From Theobroma cacao (lineage: Eukaryota; Streptophyta; Magnoliopsida; Malvales; Malvaceae), in the NCBI RefSeq assembly GCF_000208745.1, contig NC_030854.1:1019154-1083153 (forward strand): DNA of 64,000 nucleotides. The letters are read 5' to 3'. The notes beneath the pieces are model-generated. The model saw nothing but the letters and a program-made list of their open reading frames with translations, was not told where the DNA came from and ran no database searches. Position 1 is the stretch's first letter, and each line of letters begins with the position of its first letter. Of the stretch, positions 26,339-39,545 are shown piece after piece. The position numbers and the translations under genes are program-made.

Positions 26339-29300
26339 TCACTTGCGTCGTGCTGAATTCGTATGCAGGTGGGCCTTGCTGTCAATCTTTATTCTATCAG
26401 CATACATGGGCAAGCGAATAATCTCATTAATCTCGTTTAATAAGATTTCCTCTGTGATATTATCCTTTATACTTCGCATAACCTGTTCTTGCATAAGCAA
26501 ACAGCTTTTACTTCCTGCAGTTAGCTAAGGCACAAGTTTTAACTAGTTATCAAATTAGCAATGAGACAGACCTTCTTGAAAGTATTGAATTCGTTAGGAG
26601 TCAACTTATCCGTTCTGATTCGCATATAGATCCACACATGTTGATCAGGATCCCAAGAACACTCGATAATCTTCCCAGAGAATGAAGGAGGAGGATCTGA
26701 AACACCTGCAAATTATTTTGGAAATTAAAGAATAAGAATCAACCGTAATGACTCTCAAATTAAGCAGAAAAACAAAATAAACACAATTCATAGCAACCTC
26801 TGAATTCAACTGTATTCCCTTCCATCAACTTCTTTCTCCCCCGTTCGTAGAGAAAAAGTAGTTCCCGATCATCACTACCAACCTGTCAATACATACAGCT
26901 TTCAGTTTAGGCGTGAATGTCTACAAAATTTTTAAGCCAAAGTTCAACATCAAAAACCAATTTAAAGCAAAATGAGAAACAAAACCTCAAATAAAAAGTC
27001 AACAGAGTTCAACTGAGCATATTTCCACTTCAGAAGACCTTCATGAGTGCGAGGTACGTAAGGATCGTCCCAGCCCTGACATAAAAAACCATCAGTAACC
27101 ACTTAGCTCAACGCACCCAAAATCATGACAGTCCTTTCTAACAGAGCATGTGCAGGAAGCAAAACAAACTTAAAAGTAAAAAGATGCATGAATTAGAAGG
27201 ATGTGGGGTGGAAAACTGAAAGATAAAAATTGAATGATAATATATGGTGAGGTTAATAACAACTTACAGATCATTCACAAAACAAATGGAGAAGAGTAAA
27301 ACAAACAAGTTCAAAAGGTTTGAGATTCGTAGTCCAATAATCATCTTCAATTACCTGAAAAATAAGACCATCTGCCTCATGAGAGAGCCTGGGGATAAAT
27401 TCCTTCAAAACCTTATTTACAGTAGAGAGCAACCAAAAATCCTTCCTCCGCACCTGATAACAAATGTAAGCAAATTGTTAGCCTATCTCACAAAGGTAGG
27501 AGATACAACAATATATTAAACATCGGTGTTCCTCAGTACATACCCTGAAGGGTTCAAGGTCATATCGGTAATAAGGATTCCTGCTCTGGTAAATGTTCTG
27601 GCGTTCATAATTTCGAGGCTCAATCACTTCTTTTTCAAGCATTTTCCATCGTTCACAGAAAGGCCGCTGCACCAGTTGTGATTTATAGGATCACTAATTA
27701 TGTTTGATGTATTTTTCCGTTTCATAAGAGAAAATCGAGAAAACATAATTCTAAAAAAAGGCACTTTGTCTCTTGATTTTGAATCTAATAACTCCATTTT
27801 TTAATCTCCAGAAGAAACAGAAACTAGAAAGAGAAGCAATAAAAGTTATAAGAAGGGAAACCAACACAACTCCCATGACAAATTTACTTTGTAGTCATTA
27901 AACAATCTATCTTCCATTACCACAAATGGATGACAAGCAGTTCCAACATCAAATAATGCTTGTTGATAATTTTGGTTAGGAAGAACAAAATCAAAAGCAA
28001 ATTAAGAGCACTGATCATTAAAGGATTTCTGACAAGGCACAACCAGGAATGTTTAATATATATAGTCTCCCAAAAGCCTAGAGTAAAATAAGATTAAATA
28101 ACTATATTGAAAGATATCAACTGAACTATCAGTTCCATAAAACAGTTATGATGCCGAAGAGAAAAAAAAGCTGTATTAAAGAACCACAACCAACCTCAAT
28201 GATAGGCACGTGGTTAAGTGCCATCATATCATAGATGAGATATCTTCTCTCTTGCTTCTGAGAGTCTGGCATGGTATCAATTACCATCTCCCCATCAAGC
28301 AATGTGAAATGATGAGTTCTGTCCCCTATACCCTTACAAGTAAAAAAATTATGTCAAATTAATAAGACTCATGAGACACTAAATTCACAGATTTTCCCTT
28401 AGAAAAGAAGATATGGAAATACATACTTCAGGTGGGTGTTTACTCGGAAACCTCATCTGAACCCTTCGGAAATTAAAACTCCTATCAATTAAATAACATC
28501 CATCAACAGTTATTAACATCATATATCGTGTTCCATCCGCTTTCCAAGTGGCATAATAATAACGTTGCCTTAGAAGTTGCAAATTGTCCCTGCAAGCAGA
28601 AAAATAGAGACCTCAATTTTCATATAAAGAAGATCAAAAAGTAAAAGAACACTAAATAGGACTTAGCTCAACATGCACTTTTATCCTGAAGGCAGATAAG
28701 TAAGAAGTGAACATCAGAAGCTGATAAATAATTAAAACAATTTTTGTTGGGGGGNNNNNNNNNGGGGGGGGGGGGGGGGGTTGTTAAAACAAAGACATGG
28801 AAGACATTCCTGCTGTTTCTACTGGTTTTACAGCATTCAATTTTATAGCTACTTCATTACTCACATCCTACACTGCCCCTAATTGCAACTTCTTCACACC
28901 TTTGCTTCAGTACCTTTCCTGAGCCAGTGTCGTATCTTCAGAGATTTCTTGGCCCTATTTTTCTTCACTATTATTTTGTATTAGAAATAGACATCATAGA
29001 AATTTCATTATCACTGAGGACCAAGCTAATCCCAAGAAAGAATGGGAAAAAAGAAAAATAATTAATGTGTCACCATAAAACTTCAGGAATTGAAACTATT
29101 TTCATAACTGCAAACAAGAAAGAAAGATCATTTAAAATTTGTATCCTCAAATTATATCCTTTGCAATATCCACACACTGGCAGCCAACATTCTGACCACT
29201 AAATTTTAAATACTAATGTTAATGTTAAATGGCTTTAACATAAAGCATAGCCTCTAGCACATCACAAGGCGCTTTTACTCTATACAAGTTTAACAATGAA

Positions 29301-32300
29301 AATTCCTGCATGATCGAGAAAATAGCTTAAAGCCTGATCATAATTCCAAGGAAAAATTTGCCTATTTGAACAAAATGATGAATCAGAAACCAGTATAGAG
29401 GTAAAATAGCCATATGAAGAAAAATTATAACCACTTAACCAAGAAAACAGAGGAAAATAAAAAAGACATTAGGTACCTGTTGAGCGAAACTGGATGTGAC
29501 CCTGGAAATTGCGAATGTCCTCTAACCTGGTTTCAAAAAATGGCCATGCCAGAGCTCATGTTAAACCAAAACTATAAACACTAGAAATCAAATTAAATAT
29601 TTAGAACATTTCAATTCTTGTGCATTTTAAGACAGGTTTCATACTCATTTTGATAGAAGCGTTAACAATAGATAGAAAACGTCTATAAAAGCAGCAACAT
29701 ATATGACCACAAAAAGCACATGAAATCTGATAAGCAGTCTAAACAACCTTTTCTCTGCATGTTTGCATCTGTGGGTGTTTCCCACTATTTGGTGCAACTC
29801 TTATTTTAAGTTGCTTGGATGTCTCTAATTTCAATCTTTTTAGGCATCTTTACATTAATCCGATGATCAAGCTGAGTGCAAAGGTGATATTGGTTGTTTG
29901 CTTCAGGGATCTCAAAACAACAAAATGAATATCAAAACTAAAATTTAAACTTTGGAAACTTAAGATGAGATAAAGATTGGAGAAGGAATGTAGTTTCTCT
30001 TCCTTTTTCTATTTGAATATCTTCCCACTAATATTTTTCTTCTCTTTCCATGAATTTTTACTTAATGATGATTACTGAAAGAACCATGCAGGAATTTACC
30101 AAGCATGACATGTATAAGTTTCATTTAAAATTTTAAAGTGAGAGTAAATTATGACTGGAAAAGATTATTATGATATAGAAACTAGATTATTAAAAATTCC
30201 CATAAAAAAACTCATAATTTTCAAATATTATCAGTACAACATTCATTCTAACATATTCAAAGCACGTTAACTCATCACTTGATTGTCCTCTCCAAAACTA
30301 TCACAAACAAAGTAAAAAAGGAATTAAAAAGAAAAAACAAAAGTGGATAAAAAGGCTACGGCATGCTGTCTGTCACAAATGTTGATGAAAACTTTCTATC
30401 TCCATATCTCAATAGGCTTGACAACGTGAATAAGTAGCTAACTATCAAAGGAAAACTATTGGATTTCAAGGTGCATACCCCAGGATTTAACTTCAACATT
30501 TGGTAGCAAAATAACCGCAGTGATTCCTGCTGATCATGAGGTATTTCATCTCCCAAAATGTCATCATTTGTCAACATGACATCCGTCTCATGATTCTCCT
30601 GAAATGACAAAAAGACTTGTAAAAACTGAAATCTATACAAATACTTGTTCCAGAATTTTGAGCAAAATTGAAACATAATATGTGAAACTAGAAGGAACAC
30701 AAACAAGCATACCTTCGTATCAATTAGCAATAACTAACAAATCTTAGCTTAATATTATTTGTAGGACTTCTATAACAGTTAACAGAATAACTTCTGTGAT
30801 CTACACGGTGAAGAAGAAGAAAAGGAAGGCTGACCACCAGCAAAGATTACAGATGTGATCAAAGAAGATAACCAAATACATAATCTTTACTATAAGTAGG
30901 CTGTTTTCCGCTAAAAAGTCAAAATCTTACCTTTCCCATATGAAAGAGAAGCAATGGATATTAAAAAGCTTTTGTTAATATCAAATTTCAATTTTTTTAA
31001 CGTCCTTGTTACAGTTAATAACAAACAAAAAAGATGAGAAATAAACAATACTGCAAGGTTGCCCATACATGTAATGCAGTTGGACCTCCATCATCATCAT
31101 CATCTGCAACTGCTTCACCATTGAGATCAAGATCAGAAGACCTCTTCCACTCAGGAGTTGGTGGGCAGACAACCATTTCAGGCCTTCTTTCATGATAAAA
31201 TGCATACAAGGCATCAATATAGTCCGGTTTGTAGATACCCGGAGGACGTGCATCCGAAAAAATTTTTATTGCCTGCACATAAGGTAAAACAAAAATAATA
31301 TTCCATCATGAATACCTAAATTACATTGAAAAAGGCAAAATGTAACAAACAAAACCTGACCTGAGTAACAGACATTGATTGTGAACGCATGAGATAGTGT
31401 ATAATCATGTATCCAGTGCGGTTATGCCCATGCGTACAATGGACAAGAATATGTTTCTTTGATTTCTGACGTAGGAGGAATTGTGACACCTGATAAACAA
31501 ATTACGTGAAATATTTCATAAATTAATTACAGCATATTAGGAACAAGTAACTTATGAGATTGAGAATGTGCATGCCAGTTGTAGATTAGAAAATGTACTA
31601 GATGAATGAGAAGAAGTGGGAGATGGTATTGACTATGGGATAAAGTCTAATTTATGATTGAGATTATAAAATAATAGTTTGTTGGATTTGCCACAATGAT
31701 AAGGAAACATATAATACCAGCCACAACTTCAGTCATCAATTGATATATGCACCATGGGAGTTGAGACTAAATCTATCACAAGAATCACATTCTAAGAAGA
31801 GATGAAGGCACATATTCTAGTAGATTCTGGAAAATGATAGACAAGTATCATAGCAAGAAGTACCTCGTAGACAAAGGTATTTACAGACCCATTATCTGGT
31901 ACAGCATCCCTTCCCCTGCATTGAATCTAGAAAAAAATAAAAATTTAAAATCAAAAAGGAGGAGGCAACAAGAGAAGCATAAAGAAATACTAATCCTATG
32001 CTCACCTTTACATGCTTAATGCCTTCTCTCTTAAGGTCTGTAGTTTGATAGTAACGAAATGTGTTTGTCAAATCAATCACCAAACCAAGCTGAAAACAGA
32101 ACATTGCAGGTAATGTAAAGATTATTCTCCAATTAACAATCTCACTTTATAAGTCTTATCCAACAGAAACTGATATCTAATTATTTGGGTGACATACAAA
32201 AGCACTGGTTCAAGTCCCTAGAACAAACACTTAAGCAAAATCTTGAATACCATCCATGTCCAACACCTTACTCTGTATTATCACCTTAGCCACTATATAC

Positions 32301-34069
32301 ATTTTTTTATTCTATAGTAACATAACCTAGCATTTTCGAGAATTTACTGTTAACTTTAAACTCTTTCACAAGGATATAGACAAGCTGTTTACATGGTTCA
32401 GATGATAGTCTTATCATAACAGAAAAAATCCATTTTGCATTTCAAGGGAAAATTAACAAGGTATTAACACTCTGAAATCAGAAAAAGAAAATGCAATACT
32501 CTCTATATACCTTTCTTCCTAAAACTCTTTGCTGATGAATCACTTGTTTAAAAGAGTATCTTTTACCAGGAGGTACACAGTCATTGTAAGATTCACCAAG
32601 TGGAACCTTAGAAGGAATGATGCAGCCTATTTCCTGACCAACCGAAGGACAATCCAGCCAACCTGCAAAAAGATTTGAAAAGAAAAAAAAAATTGCATAA
32701 TGATTAAAGCAACAACAAAAATTTTAAATTTTAAATAAATCAATCGAATCGTAATCTAAAGCACAAAAATGAAATGCGTAACAATTACAAATTCCATATA
32801 GGGTTTTAATTATGATACCAATGTCATAATACACCATAATATAGTGCTGAAAGGCTGAAACAATCATTCAAATCATCAACTTCAAACAATGTATTCATAA
32901 AATTCTTATATTGATCGTTGATATTATGGATACCATTTTAGCGATTTGTTGACATATAAAGGCCATTATTAACAATCAATTTGAATAATTTTTTTAATAA
33001 AAAAAAGGAATACACACACACACACACAACCAAATCAAAGATATGGATGATTAACTATCACAATCTCAAAAACTCCACAAAATTTGGCAATGGAACACCA
33101 ATTTTATTAAAATACATTGAAAACAACAACAAAACCATATAGCAATTATTGTGCAATGTTAGGGACCTTACCAGGAGGGATCCTACTTCTATCATAAGCC
33201 CTGGGATTCCTATTTTGATAAAAGTGATCATGTACAGGAGGCTGAGAGACATGCACAGGCCGGTCATCTGGTCGGTCTCTTCTCAATCTCTTCCGTCTTT
33301 CTTCACGTTCCTAACAAAAGCAAATTCAATTACCATGCATGAATGAACAGTTATGCACAAATATGAAGATTATGAACATTTGAAAGAATAAAATAATATA
33401 AAAAACAGCACAGCATTACATGATTAACCTTGGGAGGAAACAGATAAGGGAAGAGGAAAAAAAGGAACCCAATGTGACTGTTACTTAACAATCAATCCTG
33501 ATCTGTTCTAAATGGACAAGGAACAATGGAGCACAACTCTGCTACAAATATAAGTACATCTATGCAATTCCTTTGCACAGGAGAAAGCATTCTCCAGTGT
33601 AATAAATATACAAGCCACAAAGTCCTTTCTCAGTCCTCCATGTTACCTTGACCAATAAGTAGCTACTAGACATGGAATGCAAACAACTTCAACACTTCAT
33701 ATATGCACACAAAAACAAAAACATTTATCTTAGCTACAGCACTACCTAACCCTGTCCCCCTACAAATGGAACGATTCATTCTGAAATTGCCCAAATCATA
33801 CTTACCAGAATTTTAAAAAAAATGCCAGGAATTACTTCCAATCAAAGATAAATATCAAGAGCAACTAGATGCATGCTTCTTTAAATGAAAAAAAAAAAAA
33901 TAAGAAATCCAGAAGAGAGAAGAAAATTTTCGAGAAGTACCCGCCGCGAAATTTCAACTGCAGACTCTACATGGTCTTCTGGTGCAGAGTAATGTTCTAT
34001 ATGTCTTTCATATGTCTCTTCATCATCTTCAGGTAATGGCGAAGCATTTAAGTCCATACTAGCAATCAT
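26339..34069 (-). CDS. Bifunctional mRNA-capping enzyme (RNA 5'-triphosphatase + guanylyltransferase)
   Basis: Nuclear enzyme that removes the 5' gamma-phosphate from nascent mRNA and adds GMP. Seventeen exons: 33941-34069, 33172-33310, 32511-32662, 32006-32089, 31864-31926, 31361-31489, 31069-31272, 30479-30598, 29477-29526, 28427-28589, 28195-28332, 27544-27666, 27355-27453, 26986-27075, 26798-26882, 26572-26705 and 26339-26482, total 681 aa. The N-terminal half holds the cysteine-phosphatase loop HCTHGHNRTG (Cys207, Arg213). The C-terminal half holds the guanylyltransferase nucleotidyl-lysine motif KADGTR (Lys373), LIDR, LLDGEMV, EADGLIF, LLKWK and CSWDPD, in the order seen in this superfamily. 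A short Arg-rich/acidic N-terminus precedes the phosphatase. A second ATG at 34057 (MDLNASP) is an equally plausible start. A 5' UTR intron is likely at about 34102-34500. Arabidopsis has the same fused architecture. Confidence 0.95.
28749..28780. other. Assembly gap: nine Ns inside a poly-G run, intronic
   Basis: The Ns at 28755-28763 are flanked by G runs, in the large intron between capping-enzyme exons 9 and 10. It is probably an unresolved homopolymer; true length unknown. Confidence 0.8.
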
Positions 34070-34090
34070 TCAGCATCTATAGAACACCAT
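34059..34090 (-). promoter_or_regulatory. Two overlapping short upstream ORFs at the capping-enzyme start
   Basis: Reading the minus strand, an ATG at 34090 opens a six-codon ORF whose TGA (34072-34070) directly abuts the first candidate main ATG at 34069. A second ATG at 34076 opens a five-codon ORF ending in TAG at 34059, overlapping that start in another frame. Both lie 5' of the MDLN start at 34057. The arrangement could force leaky scanning or re-initiation; that effect is inferred. Confidence 0.55.
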
Positions 34091-35459
34091 GAACTTGTAA
34101 CCTACACAGAAAGGCATATAAAATCAAAACAAATAAAAGATATCCGCGCTTAAGCAGAAAATTCTCTATTCAATTAATAATAAATCATAACAAATTCAAT
34201 GACTAGCTCCTCCTAGCAAATACAGTCGTAACTTAAGTCTCAAATTAAGAGCAAAATCAACTTAACAGTTCTCTTTCTCTCCCTTTCTGTTTTCTATTTT
34301 GCCTCGTGCTTCTTCCTTTTTCTTATTTTGTCGCTGTAAACTATGTCTAGCTGGTGAGCCAACTAAACGAAACAATTCGAAAAACCCTAACCAACAAAAA
34401 AAAATCATAACGCAATCCATTTGGCAGCAAAAGCGAAACAGTTGACGAGCGAAAAAAAAATTGAAATTAAAACTGAAACACGAAATTAGCTTGAAACTCA
34501 CCAGAAACATGAAATCGACGACGAAATTGCAGCCAAAAAACGGTGATCCACTACTCCGCTAAAACAAACTGATTCTCTCTTCCGGTTCTTTTTCCCCAGG
34601 AATTATAAAAAAAAAAAAAACAAATTGAAGCCCCTCGTGAATCCGATAAACACAATAAACTTGTTATGTAAGTCGCAAGAACCCTACAATTAGGGTGGGG
34701 TGCCCCCCTGCTTCTCTGAAATTTTCCCTTCGAAACCCTAGAGAGAGAAAGAAGTTGGTTTTTTTTTAAAGAAGAGAGAGAGAAATTGAGTAAAAGTAAA
34801 TAAATCACTACTAGGTCCGAAGAGAGAGAGAGAATGGGGCACGGAGGAGCAGAGAAATTTCAAGATTTGGAGACTGGGAAATCAAATAAATCTTAGGGAT
34901 AATATATATCGTCCCGATAAAATAATTTATTAAAAACAATAAATTTTACTTGTTGGCATCGGTCAGGGCTAATATTGTCATTTTAATTATTTACCTTACG
35001 TGGTGAAATTATGATTAAATCAGACTAATTTGCAAATTTAGGTTCAGTAAATTTTTTTTACCTTTTCTTTTTTACTCCTTTATTTTCTTTTTTACCACAA
35101 CATATTTATGTTTTTGCACATTTCATTAAATTTGATTAAGCTTGCAGAAAGTGTAATTATCCAAAAGTTAATTAATGCCATGATGGATGCCTAACAAATG
35201 ATAGTACGTGTGATTATTTTTGTTGCCATTATCTGTGTCTGTATTGATTAACTTCGGTAGACAACTTTGAGGCGAAGTCCTGATCCTCATCATTCTATTT
35301 AGGTTTTTATTTTTATTCCCTAATTTTTCAATTGCACGAGAAATAGAGACATCCATGGATCGGATTGATTGGGTCAGACTGATCTGATCAATACTTTCAA
35401 AAGCTAAGCTTAGGCTTACGTCAGAATTTAAAAAAGTTTGTTCAAGATTTGACTAAAGT

Positions 35460-36846
35460 TAAGCTTAATGAGTCGATTTATTGTGAGATAATAAACCGTT
35501 TGTTTTATTAAATTATCACTCGTTAAACTTAATCAAATAAGGTAACTTAATAATAAATTTTCAAATTACTTATTTATATTTAAATGAATACTCAACAAAT
35601 ATACAAAATTTCACTATTTCATCGACGATGAATAAATAACTAGAAAATAATTATTACTATTTTGTTTGTGTTACTAAATCAATAATTAAGAAGGTAAAAT
35701 GAAATCAATGTTAAATTAATATGATCAAAATAGATACTCATAATTTTAAAAACGTTTATTCTAAAAAAATTTAAATTTTTATTTTTATTTTCATTTATCT
35801 ATGAAATGATATTTTGAGATTAAGTGGTATTTTATAAATAATATATATTAACAACACATCAAATATAAATTCATAATAAAATTTAAAGTTAATACGTTGT
35901 TCGTGTATCGACACACTATTATTAAATTAAATATTATCATCTCATTACTTTTAAAAATATTTATTCTGTAAGTTTTTGAATTTTTATTTATCAAAAAATA
36001 TTTTATAATTTATTGATAATATATAAATATTATATACTCGGTACGGAAAAAAAAAGGGGAAAAGAAAAGGAGAATCCTCAAACTAAAAACGTGAGTGCAG
36101 CAACAGGCTTACATTAGGCCACGAAGCGTGGTCAGGAAGTGCACGTCGGCAAAGCCAAGGGGCAGCCCGTGATTCTTTCTACGCCAGTAAGAATGTGAGC
36201 TCACAGTACTTCACACAGGAAAACGGTAAAGAAAAGAAAATGAGGAAAAGGCCGAAAGTGACAGGTGGAAGCTTGGTATTGGGGGAGCACCCAGCATCTG
36301 GAACCTGCCGTGTCCTTGACGTATTTGCCTCTCAAAAGGGTATTTACAACAGTATGACATTGCATATGGGTAAAGGGCAAAAAAGGAAAGTCAGGTTAAA
36401 GATTCCAAAAGTGTATTAATATTCAATACTGGTTATTATTTATTATTAGATTTTATTATTTTTAAAATTCTATACTGTTTGCATTTTTCCTTTGGGCACA
36501 AAATAAACATTATATTTTATGTTTAATTATTAATTTACTTTTATTTTATGTGAAAATAAAATAAATTCATAAAAATATATATAATAAATCATATGTTCAT
36601 GTAATGGTAACATACTATATGATTTATATGTAAATTCTAAGCTTAAATAATAAAAAAATTTTAAAGTATACGCATTTTTGCATTAATTATTTTTTATTTG
36701 TATCAAATTAAGTCCTTAATATTTTATTTATCCAATTGAATTTTTATCTTGCAACGAAAATATAATGAACATTATTATCAACGACAGCTATTAGTTGTTA
36801 TATATTAAAATATTAAATTAATATTATATATATATAAATTTGAATN

Positions 36847-36883
<37 letters not shown>

Positions 36884-37980
36884 AAATTTGACATGACATG
36901 TTAATTAAAAATAAAAAAACCAATGATATGGAATTTCTTTATAATGTAACATGCCACGTTAATAAACCCTTTCTATATCAACATGTTTTATCATATTTCG
37001 TGTGTACAAAAAGTGATAATTGTCATTGCAAATAACATTCAATATATTTTTGTTACGAGATAAGAATTCAATAAAATAAAAAAATAAAGACTCAAATGAA
37101 TACAAATAAAAGAAAAAAACTTAATTAGATAAAATAAAAATATAAACACTCAATTGTAAAAAAAATATAATTAAAAGGGTTTTTATTTATTATTTACTTT
37201 TACTATTTTTTTATTATTTACTCTTACAGTAATCAGTTAGTTCGATCTTTTGTTAATTAGTTAATAATTAGTTTTACTTCACCCATTTACATACTACTAC
37301 AAATAGTCTCCTTGTAAATAGATTTCCTTATAACGAAAAGCTCATCAGATTTTTCCATTGACTACTAAACTTTGGTTCATCAGTTTCTTGATTCAATCTT
37401 TCGACTTCAACATTTCAATGTCATTGCTAATGATCTTGTTGTGATTATCTCTTATTTAGGCAAGTACTTTGTTTTTCTTGTTTCTTGAATCAATGTTGAG
37501 TTTTAGCAACCGATTAAAAGGTTTGTTGTTTGTTATTGATTTCTTGATTCTTGGAATTTGGTGTCAATGGTGAATACTGAGTCTAATAATATCATCTCCG
37601 ATTGCCGCTTCATAGACATAGGTTGAAAATCTCAATGATAGGTTTCTTTTTTATTTCATGCTATCAGATTAAACACCCAAAACCCAGATGTAATAACATG
37701 TGACTATTAGCATGCATGTTGCCGTTAGGTCGTGAAAAGCAAAAAACCAGTTTACGCTATTTGTAGCTTGTTAGATTGTTCATAGTTGTTGATGAATGGT
37801 TTTCTTTCTCGACATTGCTTAATTATTGCTTCTGTTGATTTGGAAATTTGCCGTACCAAGGCAAAGGGTTTTGATCAATTACTGAGTTCATTTATAAAAA
37901 TTGATAGTATTTTCTTGTTTTCAAAGAAAATATTAACTCAAACTAGTCTGAGGCGTGATTCATTGACTTTAAAGATAAGT
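35460..37980. repeat. F-box locus unit A: duplicated flank, promoter and 5' UTR intron without coding region
   Basis: Blocks collinear with unit B are 35740-36170 (matching about 40890-41250, including GAAGTGCACGT and GGCAAAGCCAAGGGGCAGCC), 36890-37150 (matching about 41960-42180) and about 37640-37925 (matching about 42385-42662, the 5' UTR intron). Where unit B enters its coding exon, unit A departs into unrelated sequence, so the F-box coding region is absent. 35500-35700 also matches the flank of unit C at 44130-44370. Confidence 0.75.
36847..36880. repeat. AT dinucleotide microsatellite next to an ambiguous base
   Basis: A run of mostly alternating A/T immediately after an N at 36846, inside unit A of the F-box array. 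Confidence 0.85.
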
Positions 37981-38814
37981 TAGTAAGAACAAAAAATAGG
38001 GGAAGGCAGGAAATAGAGAAGAGAGGTAAGGACTGAGGTGGAGGTTGGTATTTATAGGTTGAGGATAGAGGAGAATCAAGAAATAACGTTTTTGATTGAT
38101 TATTGAGTTTATTTGTAAATATAGTGGCTAAGGGTTTTGATCAATTGCGGAGTTTATTTGTTAAGATTCATAGTATTTTCTTATTTTCAAAGAAAATGTT
38201 AACTCAAACTAGTTTGAGACGTACGAATCAGGAAAAAAGGTACAATCAATGTTCTAAAAAATTGAGTCAAAGGTAAGGTGCTAACTACTAAAGTACAAAA
38301 TATCACTTGAGCTTAGCCCATGTATATACTTGAGCGAAGGGAGAAAATTCACATTTTCTCAAGGCTTGACTTGATCTCGTGTGCGCGTGAACTCATTTTT
38401 TTTTCCGCATATAATAAGTTTGCTTTTATAAAACACTAACATCTTTTGTACCTAGACAATGTGGGATTAAAACTTTAATCCTCCACATATTTTATAATGT
38501 TTCATGATATAAAGTTTTTGTTGGGTCTTAATCTTATTCGAGTGTAATGCATCGAGACTGGTGCTTTTAGAGCTATGAACTAAGCCTAACTTATATGAAT
38601 AAAAATTTATTTATGTGAAATATAATTTTTATCAATCACATTACACCCTCATAATTTCTATTGTTCGACGTTGTTTTGCGCAAAATAGGCTATGCTCATG
38701 CTTGGTTTTTTATAAGTGCTCTAGAGAATTTGCCACAATTCTCATAAGAGCAACCGCACTCTACACTTATATAGGTGATTTCATCTAGTGTATATTACAA
38801 TTTAATACACCACT

Positions 38815-38862
38815 TATAAAGAATATGGAATTCATAAAGAATATGGAATTCATAAAGAGTTT
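38815..38862. repeat. Short tandem duplication (unit about 20 bp)
   Basis: The block ATAAAGAATATGGAATTC is present twice in tandem, followed by a partial third ATAAAGAG. Confidence 0.75.
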
Positions 38863-38989
38863 AACTCAATCTTTCTTGCATTGTAATCTTGAACTATTCA
38901 CACACACAATAAAAGGGACAATAATTTTATTAATGCATCAATTTATCAACAAATAATGTGTTATTACTCATATAAATTTAATTTATGGG

Positions 38990-39545
38990 ATTGCCATTCA
39001 CATAGGTTGAGTTGTCATTATTGTGGATTTTTCTTAGTTGGCTGAAGTTTCGTTCTCCTCAATGTATCATTAATTGATTTTCTTTCTAAGGGTTTAATCA
39101 GAAAATTGGCCAACTTCAGCTCTAACTTCTTATAATTAATTGACATAATTTCATCTCTAAGCAGCTACTTTGCCACATCATGTCTTAAACGAATGTAACT
39201 ATTTTTACCATTGAAAGTTTTATTATTTACGATGACTGTTGCCTTTGGGCAATCACAATACATAAACACAAAAAATGTTGGTTTCATTTCCAACAGAATA
39301 TCTGCTTAAAGATTTCTTAACCACTCAACCTCATTGCTAGCCAACTCCAAAGCTACAAATTCTGATTTCATTGTAGATTTAGCAATAATTATTTGTTTGA
39401 TTAATTTTCAAGTTACAACACTATCACTAAAAGTGAATGCATAACCATTTGTGGATTTTGTCTCATCTGAATTTGAAATCTAATTAGCATCGCTGTATAT
39501 TTCTAATACAACGAGAAATCTAATATATAAAATACCATCTTTTCA
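38990..39545 (-). mobile_element. Ty1/copia retrotransposon remnant (RNase H end of pol)
   Basis: Translating the minus strand from about 39515 down to 39065 gives a decayed but recognisable copia RNase H domain: YSDAN, DETKSTNGYAFT, IAKSTMKSEFVALE, EVEWLRNL, CDCPKA, IRLRHDVAK, LANFLIKPL. At least three in-frame stops interrupt it, so it cannot be functional. Upstream integrase and reverse transcriptase are not recognisable here. Sequence around 38280-38990 may include other parts of the element, but I cannot define its LTRs. Confidence 0.8.

Noticed and set aside
33013..33032. CA dinucleotide run as a regulatory site
   Set aside because: A simple intronic microsatellite with nothing to support function.
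36195..36419. 74-codon plus-strand reading frame, Lys-rich
   Set aside because: Lies within a block duplicated in unit B (about 41180-41260), where the frame is not kept; no homology features.
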